This document shows, one piece after another, positions 30,536 to 40,308 of a stretch of 64,000 nt of DNA. The DNA is from Mantamonas sphyraenae (Eukaryota; CRuMs; Mantamonadidae): the NCBI GenBank assembly GCA_026936335.1, contig JAPMXV010000061.1:186001-250000 (forward strand), written 5' to 3'. The notes beneath the pieces are model-generated. The model had not been told where the DNA came from and did no database searches. It worked only from the letters and a program-made list of their open reading frames with translations. The position numbers and the translations under genes are program-made. Every line of letters starts with the position of its first letter. Position 1 is the stretch's first letter.

Positions 30536-32595
30536 TCAAGTTCCCAGGCGTGCAATCACCCGGTCGATCACCTCATCTGGAAGCGTGCTCCACAGTGCGC
30601 TTGGCTCGTATCCATCCATGCCACCTGCCTCAAACATCACCTCCCGTTCCTCCCCGTTCATCACCAACGCGACCTCCATCGCAGCATCCACATCCCCGCC
30701 CCATCCAATCCAATGCCAGGGCTTCCTCCACCCTTTCTCCCTGGTTGATGCAGCTGTTTGTGGCCTTGGTGTTGCCCCCCAGTCTCGCAAATGGTCTACG
30801 ACGGCATCCTGGACGTGTTCGATGGCCGATGCCAGCGCCGTACCCATCCCCACCACATGCGAGTCCACAGACACGCCCCACCGCAGCAACTCTGTCATTG
30901 TTGTCACGTCTCCTTGAACGGCGGCTTGGACAAACGTGGATGCCTGTTGCTTGTTGCGAACGAGCAGTTTGGTCAACTCCGGATGGCGCATCCCGCGAAT
31001 GTCCAAGCAAGTGTGATTCAGCTCCATGGCCTTGGTCAGCAAGGCCTTTCCGGCACTGTCAATGGATGTTCCCTGCAAGTTCAGGGTCTGAAGAGTGCTG
31101 TTGACGGACAGTGCATCCGCCAAGGGCTTGGCTTCCTCAATCTCGTTGTAGCTGACATCCAACTGCTGCAACGTGCCGTTGACACACAGAATGTTGGCCA
31201 GTAGCGACGCAGAATCATCAAAGATGTAGTTTCGGCCCATAGACAGGCTCCGGAGGCAATGGTTGGATGCAAGGACGCTGACAATGGCCGCAGCACCACG
31301 GTCGCCGATGTGGTTGTCGTTCAACGATAGCGTTTCGAGTGTGGTGTTCACAGCGAGCATGTTGGCAAGTGCACCTGCTCCGGCGTGACCGATGTGGTTG
31401 AAATCGAGCGACAGGTGGGACAAGGTGGCATTGCTTGCCAATGCTTCCGCAAGCATCGCAGCTTCTTTGTACCCAATGCCCTTCCTGAAGAGGGTGAGTT
31501 TCTGGAGGGTTGTGTTTGTTGCAAGTGCTGCTGCAAAGGCTGCGGCTCCTTCTTGCCCCATGTCACACTCGAGGAATTCCAGGGTGTGCAATGAGTCGTT
31601 GCCCGCAAGGGCGTTGCCAATGGCCACAGCTCCGGCTTGCTCTACGTTGCAGTTGGTGACATTCAGGCAGCGCAGGGTGTGAGTGCTCTGCAGCGCTTCG
31701 GCGAGCGCAGCGGCACCGTCGTCGCCCACATCGCATCCAAACAGACGGAGAACCCGCAACCCTGTGTTGCTGGCAAGGGATTCGCGCAAAGCAGGCGCAC
31801 CCTCCGTGCCGATGGGGAGGTGGGAGAGAAAGAGCTTCCGCAAGGTGTGGTTGCCGCTGAGACCCGAGATCAGCGTTGCAGCTGCCGTCGCGTTCGTCCC
31901 TTTGCCCTGAATGCGTAGGTTCTGTAGGGTGCAGTTGGAACGGAGCATGTCGGCCAAGGCAGCTGCTGCGGTGCAGTTGATCTCCTGCCTTGCAAGCTTG
32001 AATTCCCGTAGGCCGCTATTTGAGCACAGGGCCTCGGCGAGGGCAACCACCCCCTGCTCCTGTAGGTCACAGCCTCCCAGATCCAAATCCTGCAATGTGT
32101 TGTTGTGTTCCAACGCTTCGGCCAGTGCCTTTGCTCCTACGGGGCCGAGGTGGTTCTGGGAAAGATTCAACGCCACAAGCGTGCAGTTTACGCGCAAAGC
32201 ATCCGCCATGGAGGTCACACCGAGTGCTCCAATGTCATTGCTGGATACGTCGATGGTCTTCAGGGTCGTGTTTGTGGTCAGGGTCCTGGCCAGGGCGATG
32301 AGGCCGCTGTCGCCAAGGTTTGTCTCGTACAGGTCCAAGGCCTGCAGTGTGTGGTTGTTCTTGGCGATGGCTGCCGCCAGCAATGCTGCGCCTGTAGCAC
32401 TGACGTCCTCAAAGCCAAGGTGCAGGGTCTGGTGGTGGTCCCCGAAGAGGCAAGGGGGTGAGTGTCACGTCGGCGCAGGTTGACCTGTACTTTGAACCGA
32501 CTCACGTCTCCTGTGGCTTCCAGAGCAGATTCAATGGCTTCGGCGTCTCCTTCCTGGAGCAATTCGGGCCAATGGATCACTTCTTGACTGGTCAT
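30536..32595 (-). CDS. LRR/ankyrin/F-box-like protein, tandem copy 1
   Basis: Exon 1 (32595-32506) has exactly 30 codons; exon 2 is 32428-30536; phase-0 intron (GTGAGT, CCACCAG). The product is about 660 residues. The N-terminal MTSQEVIHWPELLQEGDAEA is followed by some 15-16 ribonuclease-inhibitor-type LRRs up to about residue 500. An ankyrin-like pair follows (GDVTTMTELLRWGVSVDS), then a conserved tail ending in an F-box-like helix (STLPDEVIDRVIARL). Such LRR proteins often act as intracellular recognition or ubiquitin-ligase substrate-binding units. The F-box reading rests on a short motif only. Its ATG is 21 nt after the stop of its paralogue. Confidence 0.85.
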
Positions 32596-32616
32596 TGTGT
32601 TGGGTTGGCGAGGAAT

Positions 32617-34703
32617 TTACGGACAACTGTTGGCTGCGTTTCCCATCCACTCCACAATCCTGTCCATCACTTCGTCTGGAAGTGTGCTCCACAGTGCGCT
32701 CGGCTCATATCCATCCATGCCACCTGCCTCAAACATCACCTCCCGCTCCTCCCCGTTCATCACCAGAGCCACCTCGATTGCCTCATCCAACTCCTTCCCT
32801 CCCACTATCCAATGCCAGGCCTTTCCCCAGCCCCTTTCGCGTGCCAAGGTGATAGTTGTTCGACGTGGTGTTGCTCCCCACTCTCTCAGCGTCTCCACAA
32901 GTTCATGCTGGCCACTCTCGACAGCAATTTCCAACGCGGTCGCTGCATGGCCCGCCCAGGTGTTGACAGAAACACCCCACTCCAGAAGATCCTCCATGGT
33001 TGCTGTATCCCCTTCAAGGGCTCTATCGAGAAACAAGGACGCCTTCTCCTGGTTGCGCTCGGCAAGCCTGACCACGGCGGCATGACGGATGCCGCGGATG
33101 CCCCAGCAGCTGCGATTTGTCTGCATCGCCTTGGCCAACGCGTCCTTTCCAACCTTTTCGATGTAGGTGCCGTGCAGAAGCAGCAGCTGCAGAGACGTGT
33201 TGTCCGTCAGCGCATTCGCCAGGGCATTGGCAGAGTCGTTTCCGACGCGGTTATTGTTGACGGAGAGCCTCTGTAGGGTGTTGTTCTCACACAATGCGTG
33301 ACAGAGAGGCACCATTGCGCCGTCGCCCAACCCGTTCATGGACAGGTCCAGCTCCTGCAGCGAGCTGTTGCAAGTCAGCGCATCGGCCAACGCCGCTCCT
33401 CCCGTGTCCCCGACGCTGTTGCCGCTGAGTTTCAGCTCCTGAAGGGTGCTGTTCACTCGGAGTGCACCGGCTAGTGCTGTTCCTCCAGTCTCACCGATGG
33501 AGGCCTGTTCCAGGCAGAGCGTGGTCAGTGTTTCGTTTGCCGACAGGGCCTTGCCAAGGGCAGTGGCGCCCGCGTCTCCAATGCTGTTCATGTGAAGGTG
33601 CAGTTCTGCCAGTGTGGTGTTCCTGGTGAGGGCGTTTGCAATTGCAGTGGCTCCTTTGTCGTCGATGTTGTTCTGCGGCAATCTCAGCCTGCGCAAGCCT
33701 TTGTTGTCCGAGAGGGCATTTCCCAGGGCGACGCAGCCGTCTTGTTTGATGTCACACGAGGTGAGGTCCAGGTCCCGCAACGTGTGGTTCCGAGCGAGCG
33801 CCTCCACAAGCGGGGCGACGCCCTCGTCACCAAACTGGCACGAATAGAGGTGGAGGGTGCGCAAGCTGGTGTTGCTGGCCATTGCTTTGGCCAACGCGAC
33901 TGCGCCCTCCACTCCAATGGGGTTGTTGCCCAGGTCCAGCGTGCGCAACGTCGTGTTCACAGCGAGAAAGGTGGCAAGCGACGCCGCTGCTGTCGCATCG
34001 ATGTTGTTGCTGTTGAGACGAAGTTGCTCCAAGTGGTGGTTGCGTCTCATGGCTTTGGCCAGTGAAGCTGCTCCGGTGGGGGTGATCTCATTGCGGCAAA
34101 GGTCAAGCGAGCGCAGGCCGCAGTTCAGTGCAAGCCCCTCCGAGAGGACAATCACCCCTTTCTCACCCAAATCGCACCCGTTCATATCCAGTTTCCGCAG
34201 TGTGCTGTTGTGCTGTAGTGCCATCGCCAGTGCTGTCGCTCCAGCACACCCCAGGAAGTTGAGACTCAAGTTGAGCTCGGTCAGGCAGGTGTTGCCTCGC
34301 AAGGCGTCACCAATGGCAGGTGCCCCGAAAGCGGACACATTGTTTTCGGACACCCGCAGAGCAAGGAGCGAGTTGGAGTTGCGAAGCAGGGCTGCTGCGC
34401 CTTCCGACCCCACGTTGTTTCGATGCAGCGCCAGACGTTTCAGCGTGTGCTCGCTTTGTGAGAGAACTCTTGCCAGAGCGACTGCTCCCTGAGGTTCAAT
34501 CTTGTGAAAGCCAAGCGAGAGAGACTGTACAGCATGCACGGGTGTGGCGATTCGGAAATTTGAGGTGTTAATGAGCGGAGGGGAAGATGGAAGTTTGTGG
34601 AAACAACACTCACTTCGCCAGCAGCTTCCACTGCAATTGCAATGCGTTCAGTGTCCCCTTCCTTGAGGATTTCTGCCCAAGGGATGCTTGCCTGAGAGGT
34701 CAT
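32617..34703 (-). CDS. LRR/ankyrin/F-box-like protein, tandem copy 2
   Basis: Paralogue of the neighbouring gene with the same structure: exon 1 (34703-34614) also 30 codons starting MTSQASIPWAEILKEGDTER, phase-0 intron, exon 2 34524-32617, about 665 residues. It carries a similar number of LRRs, the ankyrin-like segment (GDTATMEDLLEWGVSVNTW) and the tail STLPDEVMDRIVEWMG. An ATG six bases upstream (34709) is in frame, but the paralogue supports 34703. The C-terminal 100 codons are far more alike between copies at the DNA level than the LRR part, suggesting diversification of the LRR surface or conversion of the tail. Confidence 0.85.
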
Positions 34704-34751
34704 TTGCATTGCTGACCACAGCGCGCTTAGGGCACAGAACACAGTGGCTTG

Positions 34752-34905
34752 CCGTTTCCCATCCACTCCACAACCCTGTCCATCACTTCATCTGGAAGGG
34801 TGCTCCACAGTGCACTCATCCACTCAAGCATGACCTCTCGCTCCTCCCCGTTCATCACCAACGCGACCTCCCGCTCCATCCAATCCAATTCCAGAATTCC
34901 TGCCA
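34752..34905 (-). pseudogene. Remnant of a third LRR-paralogue C-terminus
   Basis: This stretch matches the last exon end of both LRR paralogues (compare 32636-32780 and 30546-30720). It includes the codons for ALWSTLPDEVMDRVVEWMG and VALVMNGEEREVM. An internal deletion removes the segment around EAGGMDGYEPS, and the homology fades after about 34905. No LRR repeats precede it. It is a truncated third copy. Confidence 0.75.
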
Positions 34906-34993
34906 GGATTGCTGACAGGATTCATCAACAGAGTGAGAGCGAGGGTGAGAGCGAGGGTGAGAGTGAGAGTTGTGTGTGTGATTGGATGGCAGC

Positions 34994-34999
34994 AAAAAA
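34994..34999 (-). terminator. Pol III T-run terminator for tRNA-His
   Basis: Six consecutive T on the minus strand, starting 9 nt beyond the tRNA 3' end, as expected for RNA polymerase III. Confidence 0.7.
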
Positions 35000-35007
35000 G
35001 AAAGCAA

Positions 35008-35079
35008 TGCGGTCGCCGAGAATCGAACTCGGGTCGCTTCGGCCACAACGAAGAATCTTAACCACTGGACTACGACCGC
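35008..35079 (-). tRNA. tRNA-His (anticodon GTG)
   Basis: The minus strand folds as a tRNA. The acceptor stem is GCGGTCG paired with CGACCGC. The anticodon stem CTTCG/CGAAG closes the loop TTGTGGC (anticodon GTG). The T arm contains GTTCGATTC, and an A-box-like TAGTCCAGTGGTTAAG is present. No intron. The gene is identical over its length to the copy at 39627-39698, which lies in the opposite orientation. The extra 5' G of tRNA-His would be added after transcription or come from the flanking base. Confidence 0.93.
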
Positions 35080-35215
35080 CGAGTTTACGTGGGGATTTGC
35101 ATGCATTATGGCATTGGCCAACTGGGATGAGAACTTGACTCTGCGACCTGCCGGATTGTCTCTTTGGTTGCTTCCCACATAAAGTGCCTCCCGGACACGC
35201 ACGCGAGTGCACCAG
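35080..35215 (-). repeat. Left arm of the inverted repeat flanking the tRNA-His pair
   Basis: The 5' flank of this tRNA resembles, in inverted orientation, the 5' flank of the other tRNA-His (39490-39626). The first part is nearly identical (GGATTTGCATGCATTATGGCA). Further out, patches such as CTGCGACCTGC and CACACGCAC-rich blocks align with substitutions. Confidence 0.7.
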
Positions 35216-35343
35216 CGTTCTCTCTATGCACACACACACAAAGAAACCCATGTTGGTTCCAACCCGCCCCTGTCCCCTCCAGTGCCACACTTTGCGACGG
35301 GGATGGGGCGCGGCATCGGCCAACTGAATTCACAACAACCACG

Positions 35344-36647
35344 ATGCACGCAAAATTTGCTTTTGTTGCAACAACCTTGTTGATTCTGGCTGTGTCTGCT
35401 TCTGCGTACCAAAAGATTGAGCTGAAGAAGTTCAACATCGATCAAACGCAAATGTCCGTATCTGGCCTGTCCTCGGGCGCTTTCATGGCGGTGCAGTACC
35501 ACGTGGCATTTTCCAAGCAGATGATGGGTGCTGGTGTGTTTGCTGGTGGTCCCTACGACTGTAAGTGCGGGTGTGTAGGCCGCCCTGGTGCAGCATGCAC
35601 GCAAAAGCGCCAAAGCGCGTTTTTTTTCGTAGCCAACACCCTTTTCCTCGCCCGCCCACCGCAACCACTGACACATCACACGCATGCGGGGGTGTGTTGT
35701 GTCCCACAGGTGCCCAGGGCCAAGTGGCCACCGCACTGACGACCTGCCTCAAGTTCCCTCTGGGTATTCAGCGTAAGTTGCGAGCGTTTGTGTGAACCTT
35801 CCCTCTTGCGACGTTTTGCAGCTTCAGACACCAACGCAAGGACGACACCCACTCACCGAATTGTGAGCCAACGCCTCGCCCGTGCTGTTTGCGCGTACTG
35901 CCCCCCTCCCTACTGCACACAGTGTCCATGCTGTACAACGTGGTGTCGTCGTCGGCCTCCTCGGGCAAGATCGACGACCCCAGCCACTTGTCCGCTGACC
36001 AGGTGTACCTTTTCAGCGGCACAAAGGACGACGTGGTCGAGCACGGCGTGGTCGAGAAGCTGGAGGAGTTCTACGCGCACTACCTGTCGAGCAGCAACAT
36101 CGAAACGGTGTACAACATCAGCGCCGCCCACGGAATGGTGACTGACTCGTACGGCAACTCGTGCGGCACGTTTGGCAGCCCGTACATCAACAACTGCGAC
36201 TATGACGGAGCAGGAGCACTTCTGCAGCACATCTACGCCGGCAGCCTGCAGCCGCGCACCAACTTTACGGGCAACAAGGACAACCTGTTCCTGTTTGACC
36301 AAACCAAGTACACGGGCAGCCACGCTCGCATGTACAACCAGGGCTTTGTGTATGTGCCCACGGCCTGCCAGCAGGGCGAGGAGTGCAAGCTGCACATCGT
36401 CTTTCACGGCTGCCAGCAGTCCATGCAGGAGATCAACGACCAGTACGCCGCCGACACGGGTTACAACGGTTGGGCCGAGGCCAACAACATCATTGTGCTG
36501 TACCCGCAGACGGAAAAGAGCGGCCTCGACAACCCGCAGGGATGCTGGGACTGGTGGGGGTACACCAACAAGCAGTACTACCTGCAGAGCGGCCCCCAGA
36601 TGGCAGCCGTCCAGGCCATGCAGTCCACGCTGACTGGCGCCAACTGA
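35344..36647 (+). CDS. Secreted PHB-depolymerase-like esterase
   Basis: Three exons (35344-35560, 35710-35772, 35923-36647; both introns phase 1) give about 334 residues. Residues 1-21 are a signal peptide (MHAKFAFVATTLLILAVSAS). The esterase family of extracellular poly(3-hydroxybutyrate) depolymerases is indicated by the lipase box GLSSGAFM (Ser44), YLFSGTKDD, the histidine region ISAAHGMVTDSYG and the later FHGCQQSM and CWDWWGY motifs. It probably cleaves a polyester from engulfed or surrounding bacteria. Such enzymes are common in bacteria and occur patchily in protists. The presence of introns shows it is a settled eukaryotic gene. A possible small extra exon at 35820-35863 does not keep phase and was not used. 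Confidence 0.88.
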
Positions 36648-36830
36648 GGATTCTGGTGATGGTAGAACGGGAGGGGGGAGGAAGGGGGGGGGGATCGACC
36701 CTCCATTCCACGGAACGGACCCATAAAGAGCCAGTCCACCACTCACAACGTGACGATTGTGTCGTACCGTGCATGCTGTGCTTTTTCATTCTGCTGCCGC
36801 TACAGCATGTACGCCCATTTGAATGCCGTT

Positions 36831-37442
36831 TCAAAACGTAAAAGAGTACGCAAGCTTGCTGTCCTCAAACGACAGCGCCTGCACGGTAGGACGCTCCACC
36901 CGTTTGACCACGCGGAGATTGATCCTTGACTGCATGCCGGCGGTCTCTTCACACAGCAGCAACGATCCACTGGAGCTGCACGAGGACGACGACGACACAC
37001 TGCTGCTACTGGGTGACATTTCCAGCGCAGAGTGGTACCGCCGCCTGGTGTTGCTCCTGCGTTTGGGCGACGGCGAGCTCATTGCAGTTCGTGTCAGGCT
37101 GTTTTCTTTGTCATCGGCGGAGGACAACGACGCCGAGTGGTTGCCGCTGTCGATGCCCGATTCGAAGCTGCGGCGCCTCTGCGAAGGGGATGCGGTCTCC
37201 CATGTGCGTGTGGTCCGCTTGCCGCGGCTCGACTGTGTCACTGTGCCCTTGCTCGGGGAAGAATTGGTGTTGATGATGTCGGAGGAGGAAGAGGAAGATG
37301 TGGAGGAGGAGGATGTCAAAGTTGACTGCATGCTCGTCTTGCTGGACATGCTACTGGTGGTGCTGTGGCTGGTGCTGTGGCTCGACGTCGAGCTGGATCC
37401 GAGGTCGCTGAAGCGAAAGGAGGGCTTGCTGGTGCGTGACAT
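36831..37442 (-). CDS. Serine-rich protein of unknown function
   Basis: 203 residues from the ATG at 37442 (MSRTSKPSFRFSDLGSS). More than a third of the residues are serine. Basic Ser/Arg motifs (SQRRRSFESG, PKRRSNTRRR) look like kinase or 14-3-3 sites. The last 40 residues are more ordered (INLRVVKRVERPTVQALSFE) and may be the only folded part. I recognise no family. It could be an intrinsically disordered regulatory protein. The alternative of a non-coding transcript cannot be ruled out. Confidence 0.5.
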   Translation of the reverse strand: MSRTSKPSFRFSDLGSSSTSSHSTSHSTTSSMSSKTSMQSTLTSSSSTSSSSSSDIINTNSSPSKGTVTQSSRGKRTTRTWETASPSQRRRSFESGIDSGNHSASLSSADDKENSLTRTAMSSPSPKRRSNTRRRYHSALEMSPSSSSVSSSSSCSSSGSLLLCEETAGMQSRINLRVVKRVERPTVQALSFEDSKLAYSFTF

Positions 37443-38384
37443 GGTTGATGGGGTGGTGATGATGCAACGAGGTGCTGAGGGTGCGACGGTGAATAATGTA
37501 GAGAGTGACTGTCTGAACGCATGCCATGACCGATGTGTGTGTGTACACGGGCGAGTGTGAGTGTGTGTGTGTGTGCATGTGCACGTCCGAGCGCTCGTTG
37601 GGACGCTGTCGCCGCTGGCGCGGTGGCCGTTGCTCAGGCGCGCCTCGCACGTCAGCCGACAACGGTCGTCCCGCCGGCGGCCCTCCTGCTGCGTACACCG
37701 GCTCCATGACGCCGTGGTCATGTCCCCAGACCCAACGATGGAATGTGCCACGCAGTGCCGAGGTTGTTTTTCCATTGTGATGCCAATTGGACATGACACG
37801 GCGGCCCGATGTCCAGGCCGAGGCGCTGGGCGCCAAGACAAGCAACGGCAACGGCAACCGCCACCTCGAAACGGGCAAACCATACACCGGGGACACACAA
37901 TAACCAGATGGCAGATGGCCAACGTGTTTTCTAGCGAGATCCAATGACTATGGCCCGAGTGTACGGCACACACATGGCAGGGACGGCTGGGCGCGAAGAC
38001 CGTTGACGTGTGTCGCGGCTGCCCGACACGCACACATGACCCATGCCCACATGCACTGGGACGCAAGCAGGCGGATCACACATGTGTGGGGACACCTGGG
38101 GAGGCGTGGAAATGATGCAAACAGGCATGTGTGCTGCACGCCGGGAGCCGTTGGAGCAAACGTCACGCGCGCGCGAGCTCGACGCTTGCCGCAGACGCCG
38201 CTGTGGCCGTGGCACCGTGCACACTGCACCGAGCTGACATGCACCCATGCACAAAGACACACACACATGATGCGCGGTGGTGGAGGGACATGCGGATGAA
38301 AGGGAGTGGATGGGACAGTGTTTGTAGGCGCACCTTGTGTTTTTTCGCTTGGCCAACCAGCGCAAATCCAAACGTCTCCCAAAC
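37443..38384. other. Intergenic region between divergent genes, no gene seen
   Basis: This 940-base gap separates the starts of the serine-rich gene (minus) and EMC3 (plus). It contains GT/CA dinucleotide runs (37527-37585 and 38250-38272) and otherwise mixed GC-rich DNA. Open frames here have no coding look (no conserved motifs). It is the longest gene-free stretch of the window and must hold the two promoters, but I see no TATA-like or other clear element. Confidence 0.5.
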
Positions 38385-39399
38385 ATGGCCGACGATCAAA
38401 TGCTGGTGCTGGATCCGAGCATCCGAGACTGGGTGTTGATTCCCATCGTGTTGGTCATGTTTCTAATCGGTGTGTTTCGCCACTACTTGTCACAGATCCT
38501 GGCCTCGTTTGGTGGCGGCAGCACGGCAGCACCAGCCAACACCAGTCCACTCAAGGACATGCACAAGGTGCAAGAGGCGCAAACCCTGCTGCGGGCGCAG
38601 CGTCTGCGTTCAAACGCAGCCTACATCCCCAAGGAGAGCTTTCGCAAACGGCTGCTGTATTTCACTGCCGCGCAGTCGGGCGTGCTCAACATGCAGGTGA
38701 GCAGCGGTGGCACAAATCCCCTTTTGGATCCCATGTATTTGGTGGGCTCCATGCGCAAGAACATGGAGATGATTGTGCCCCAGCTGCTCATCATGGCCTG
38801 GGTTTCCTACTTTTTCTCCGGCTTTGTGCTCGGTAAGTGCCCTTTGCAACCAACACAGTGCGTCTCCACACGGTTGTCCATGGTCTTGGTATGCAGTGGC
38901 GGGCGGGCACGGCTGTCAAAAGGGGCTGGTGCGTGCCCCGCGCGTCTTGGCGGTGCATTCAAAGAGGGTCTCCGCGCATAGACGGGTTCGCCACTGACAC
39001 AAACACTGAGCGCACCCGTTGTGACTGCCATGGAAAACGGACCCACCAGTTCGCCTTCCCTTTCCGCTGACAGAGAGGTTCAAGATGATGCTGCAGCGAG
39101 GAATCGAGCTGGATCTGCTGGATGTGTCGTACGTCTCGTCCATGTCGTGGTACTTTCTGGCGCTGATGGGGCTGAGGGGGCTGTTCACTGTGGTGCTGGG
39201 GGAGAGTGCGGCGGTGGACGACCAGCAGGCCATGATGGCGGCGCAGGTCAACCCGCTCCTCGCCGCCGGCCAGCAGCAGGCGGACATGAGCCGGCTTTAT
39301 GCACAAGAGCGGGATAACCTGCTGCTTGTGAAGCACCAGTACCAAGGGTCAGCTGCTGAGGAGCGTGCAGTGACCAAAGCGGTTGGGCGGGAAGGGTGA
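38385..39399 (+). CDS. EMC3: ER membrane protein complex subunit 3
   Basis: Two exons (38385-38832, 39050-39399; phase 1, GTAAGT and CCACCAG) give about 265 residues, nearly the same as human EMC3 (261). The family hallmarks are the N-terminal [21 protein letters not shown] helix, the basic stretch before helix 2, [18 protein letters not shown], the [17 protein letters not shown] loop and [19 protein letters not shown]3 belongs to the Oxa1 superfamily and forms the insertase core of the ER membrane complex for tail-anchored and multipass proteins. The exon join restores the conserved PFPLT motif precisely, which supports it. Confidence 0.94.
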
Positions 39400-39489
39400 G
39401 CATCTGGGGTTGTGCTTGTGCGTTTCATGGGAAGAGCACACGCACTTCATACATACGCATGCATACACGTTCAAGCGCACCGCGGTGGT

Positions 39490-39626
39490 GCCAGTGCATT
39501 CGTGTGCGTGTGTGGGAAGCGCTCCATCTTGGAAGAAACAACGAGATATTCCAGCAGGTCGCAGCATCAACGAACACATCCAAGTTGCCCATTGCCATAA
39601 TGCATGCAAATCCTACTGCAAAATCG
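39490..39626 (+). repeat. Right arm of the inverted repeat flanking the tRNA-His pair
   Basis: Inverted counterpart of 35080-35215, immediately 5' of the second tRNA-His. Similarity is highest in the last 50 bases before the tRNA and decays outward. Confidence 0.7.
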
Positions 39627-39698
39627 GCGGTCGTAGTCCAGTGGTTAAGATTCTTCGTTGTGGCCGAAGCGACCCGAGTTCGATTCTCGGCGACCGCA
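39627..39698 (+). tRNA. tRNA-His (anticodon GTG)
   Basis: Second copy of the tRNA-His gene, same sequence as the one at 35008-35079 and oriented head-on to it. It has the GCGGTCG/CGACCGC acceptor stem, the anticodon loop TTGTGGC and the GTTCGATTC B box. Internal promoters are complete and a T8 run follows, so both copies look functional. Confidence 0.93.
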
Positions 39699-39706
39699 TT
39701 CCCTTC

Positions 39707-39714
39707 TTTTTTTT
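39707..39714 (+). terminator. Pol III T8 terminator for tRNA-His
   Basis: Eight T residues beginning nine bases after the tRNA 3' end. Confidence 0.75.
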
Positions 39715-39786
39715 CGCCCTTCCGTAGCTTCCCTCCCGCTCCATAAGCTCCACACCCACTCTCTCCTCCACGCCTCCACGCCTCCA

Positions 39787-40308
39787 TCAATAATTCCGCT
39801 TCATTGGATCCATCCACACCACCAACTGTCCCTCCACAACCCCAATCTCCCGCAACGTTGCGTCGTTGTCCTTCGCCTCCTTCTTCCACACAATCACCTT
39901 GGCCTCCATCAAGTCTCCAATGCCCCACTTCTCCTTGATATACTCTTTTACCTCTCCCACCCTCATTGTCTCCTCCACCTCCATCTCCACCTCCCCGTCC
40001 CCGAGTGTGGTCGAATACTCCCACAACTTGATCCGCACCTTCCCCTCTCCCTCTCCCTCTCCCTCCTGCTCCGCCGGTACCAACCGCAGCCCCATCCCGT
40101 GCCCGTCTTCGTACCCCATCTCTTCCACCGTCTGACTCTCCTCCACCACCGCCCCGTCCCACCACAACCGCCACTGTTCTTTGTCCTCCTTCTCCAGGCC
40201 GGCTTTTTCCATCACTGCCTCCTTCAGCCACCCCACCGTTGCATCCATCTCCACCCCATCCACCACCGCTACGACCAACGACCACGGAACCTGTGCCACG
40301 ATCCTCAT
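39787..40308 (-). CDS. Two-UBL-domain protein
   Basis: 173 residues from the ATG at 40308 (MRIVAQVPWS); the codon before it is GTG. Residues 1-75 form a ubiquitin-like beta-grasp (DATVGWLKEAVMEKAGL helix, then WRLWWDGAVVEES). After a Glu/Gly linker (EQEGEGEGEGK) a second UBL follows (VRIKLWEYSTTLGD, MRVGEVKEYIKEKWGI, LREIGVVEGQLVVWM). There is no C-terminal di-glycine, so it is not conjugated. Tandem UBLs without other domains resemble adaptor or OASL-like arrangements. The frame-broken gene at 19057 has the same two-UBL plan. Confidence 0.72.
   Translation of the reverse strand: MRIVAQVPWSLVVAVVDGVEMDATVGWLKEAVMEKAGLEKEDKEQWRLWWDGAVVEESQTVEEMGYEDGHGMGLRLVPAEQEGEGEGEGKVRIKLWEYSTTLGDGEVEMEVEETMRVGEVKEYIKEKWGIGDLMEAKVIVWKKEAKDNDATLREIGVVEGQLVVWMDPMKRNY

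Noticed and set aside
35820-35863. Possible extra small exon in the PHB-depolymerase-like gene
   Set aside because: It has acceptor- and donor-like ends but leaves phase 0, incompatible with the phase-1 entry to the last exon; skipping it keeps the family alignment.
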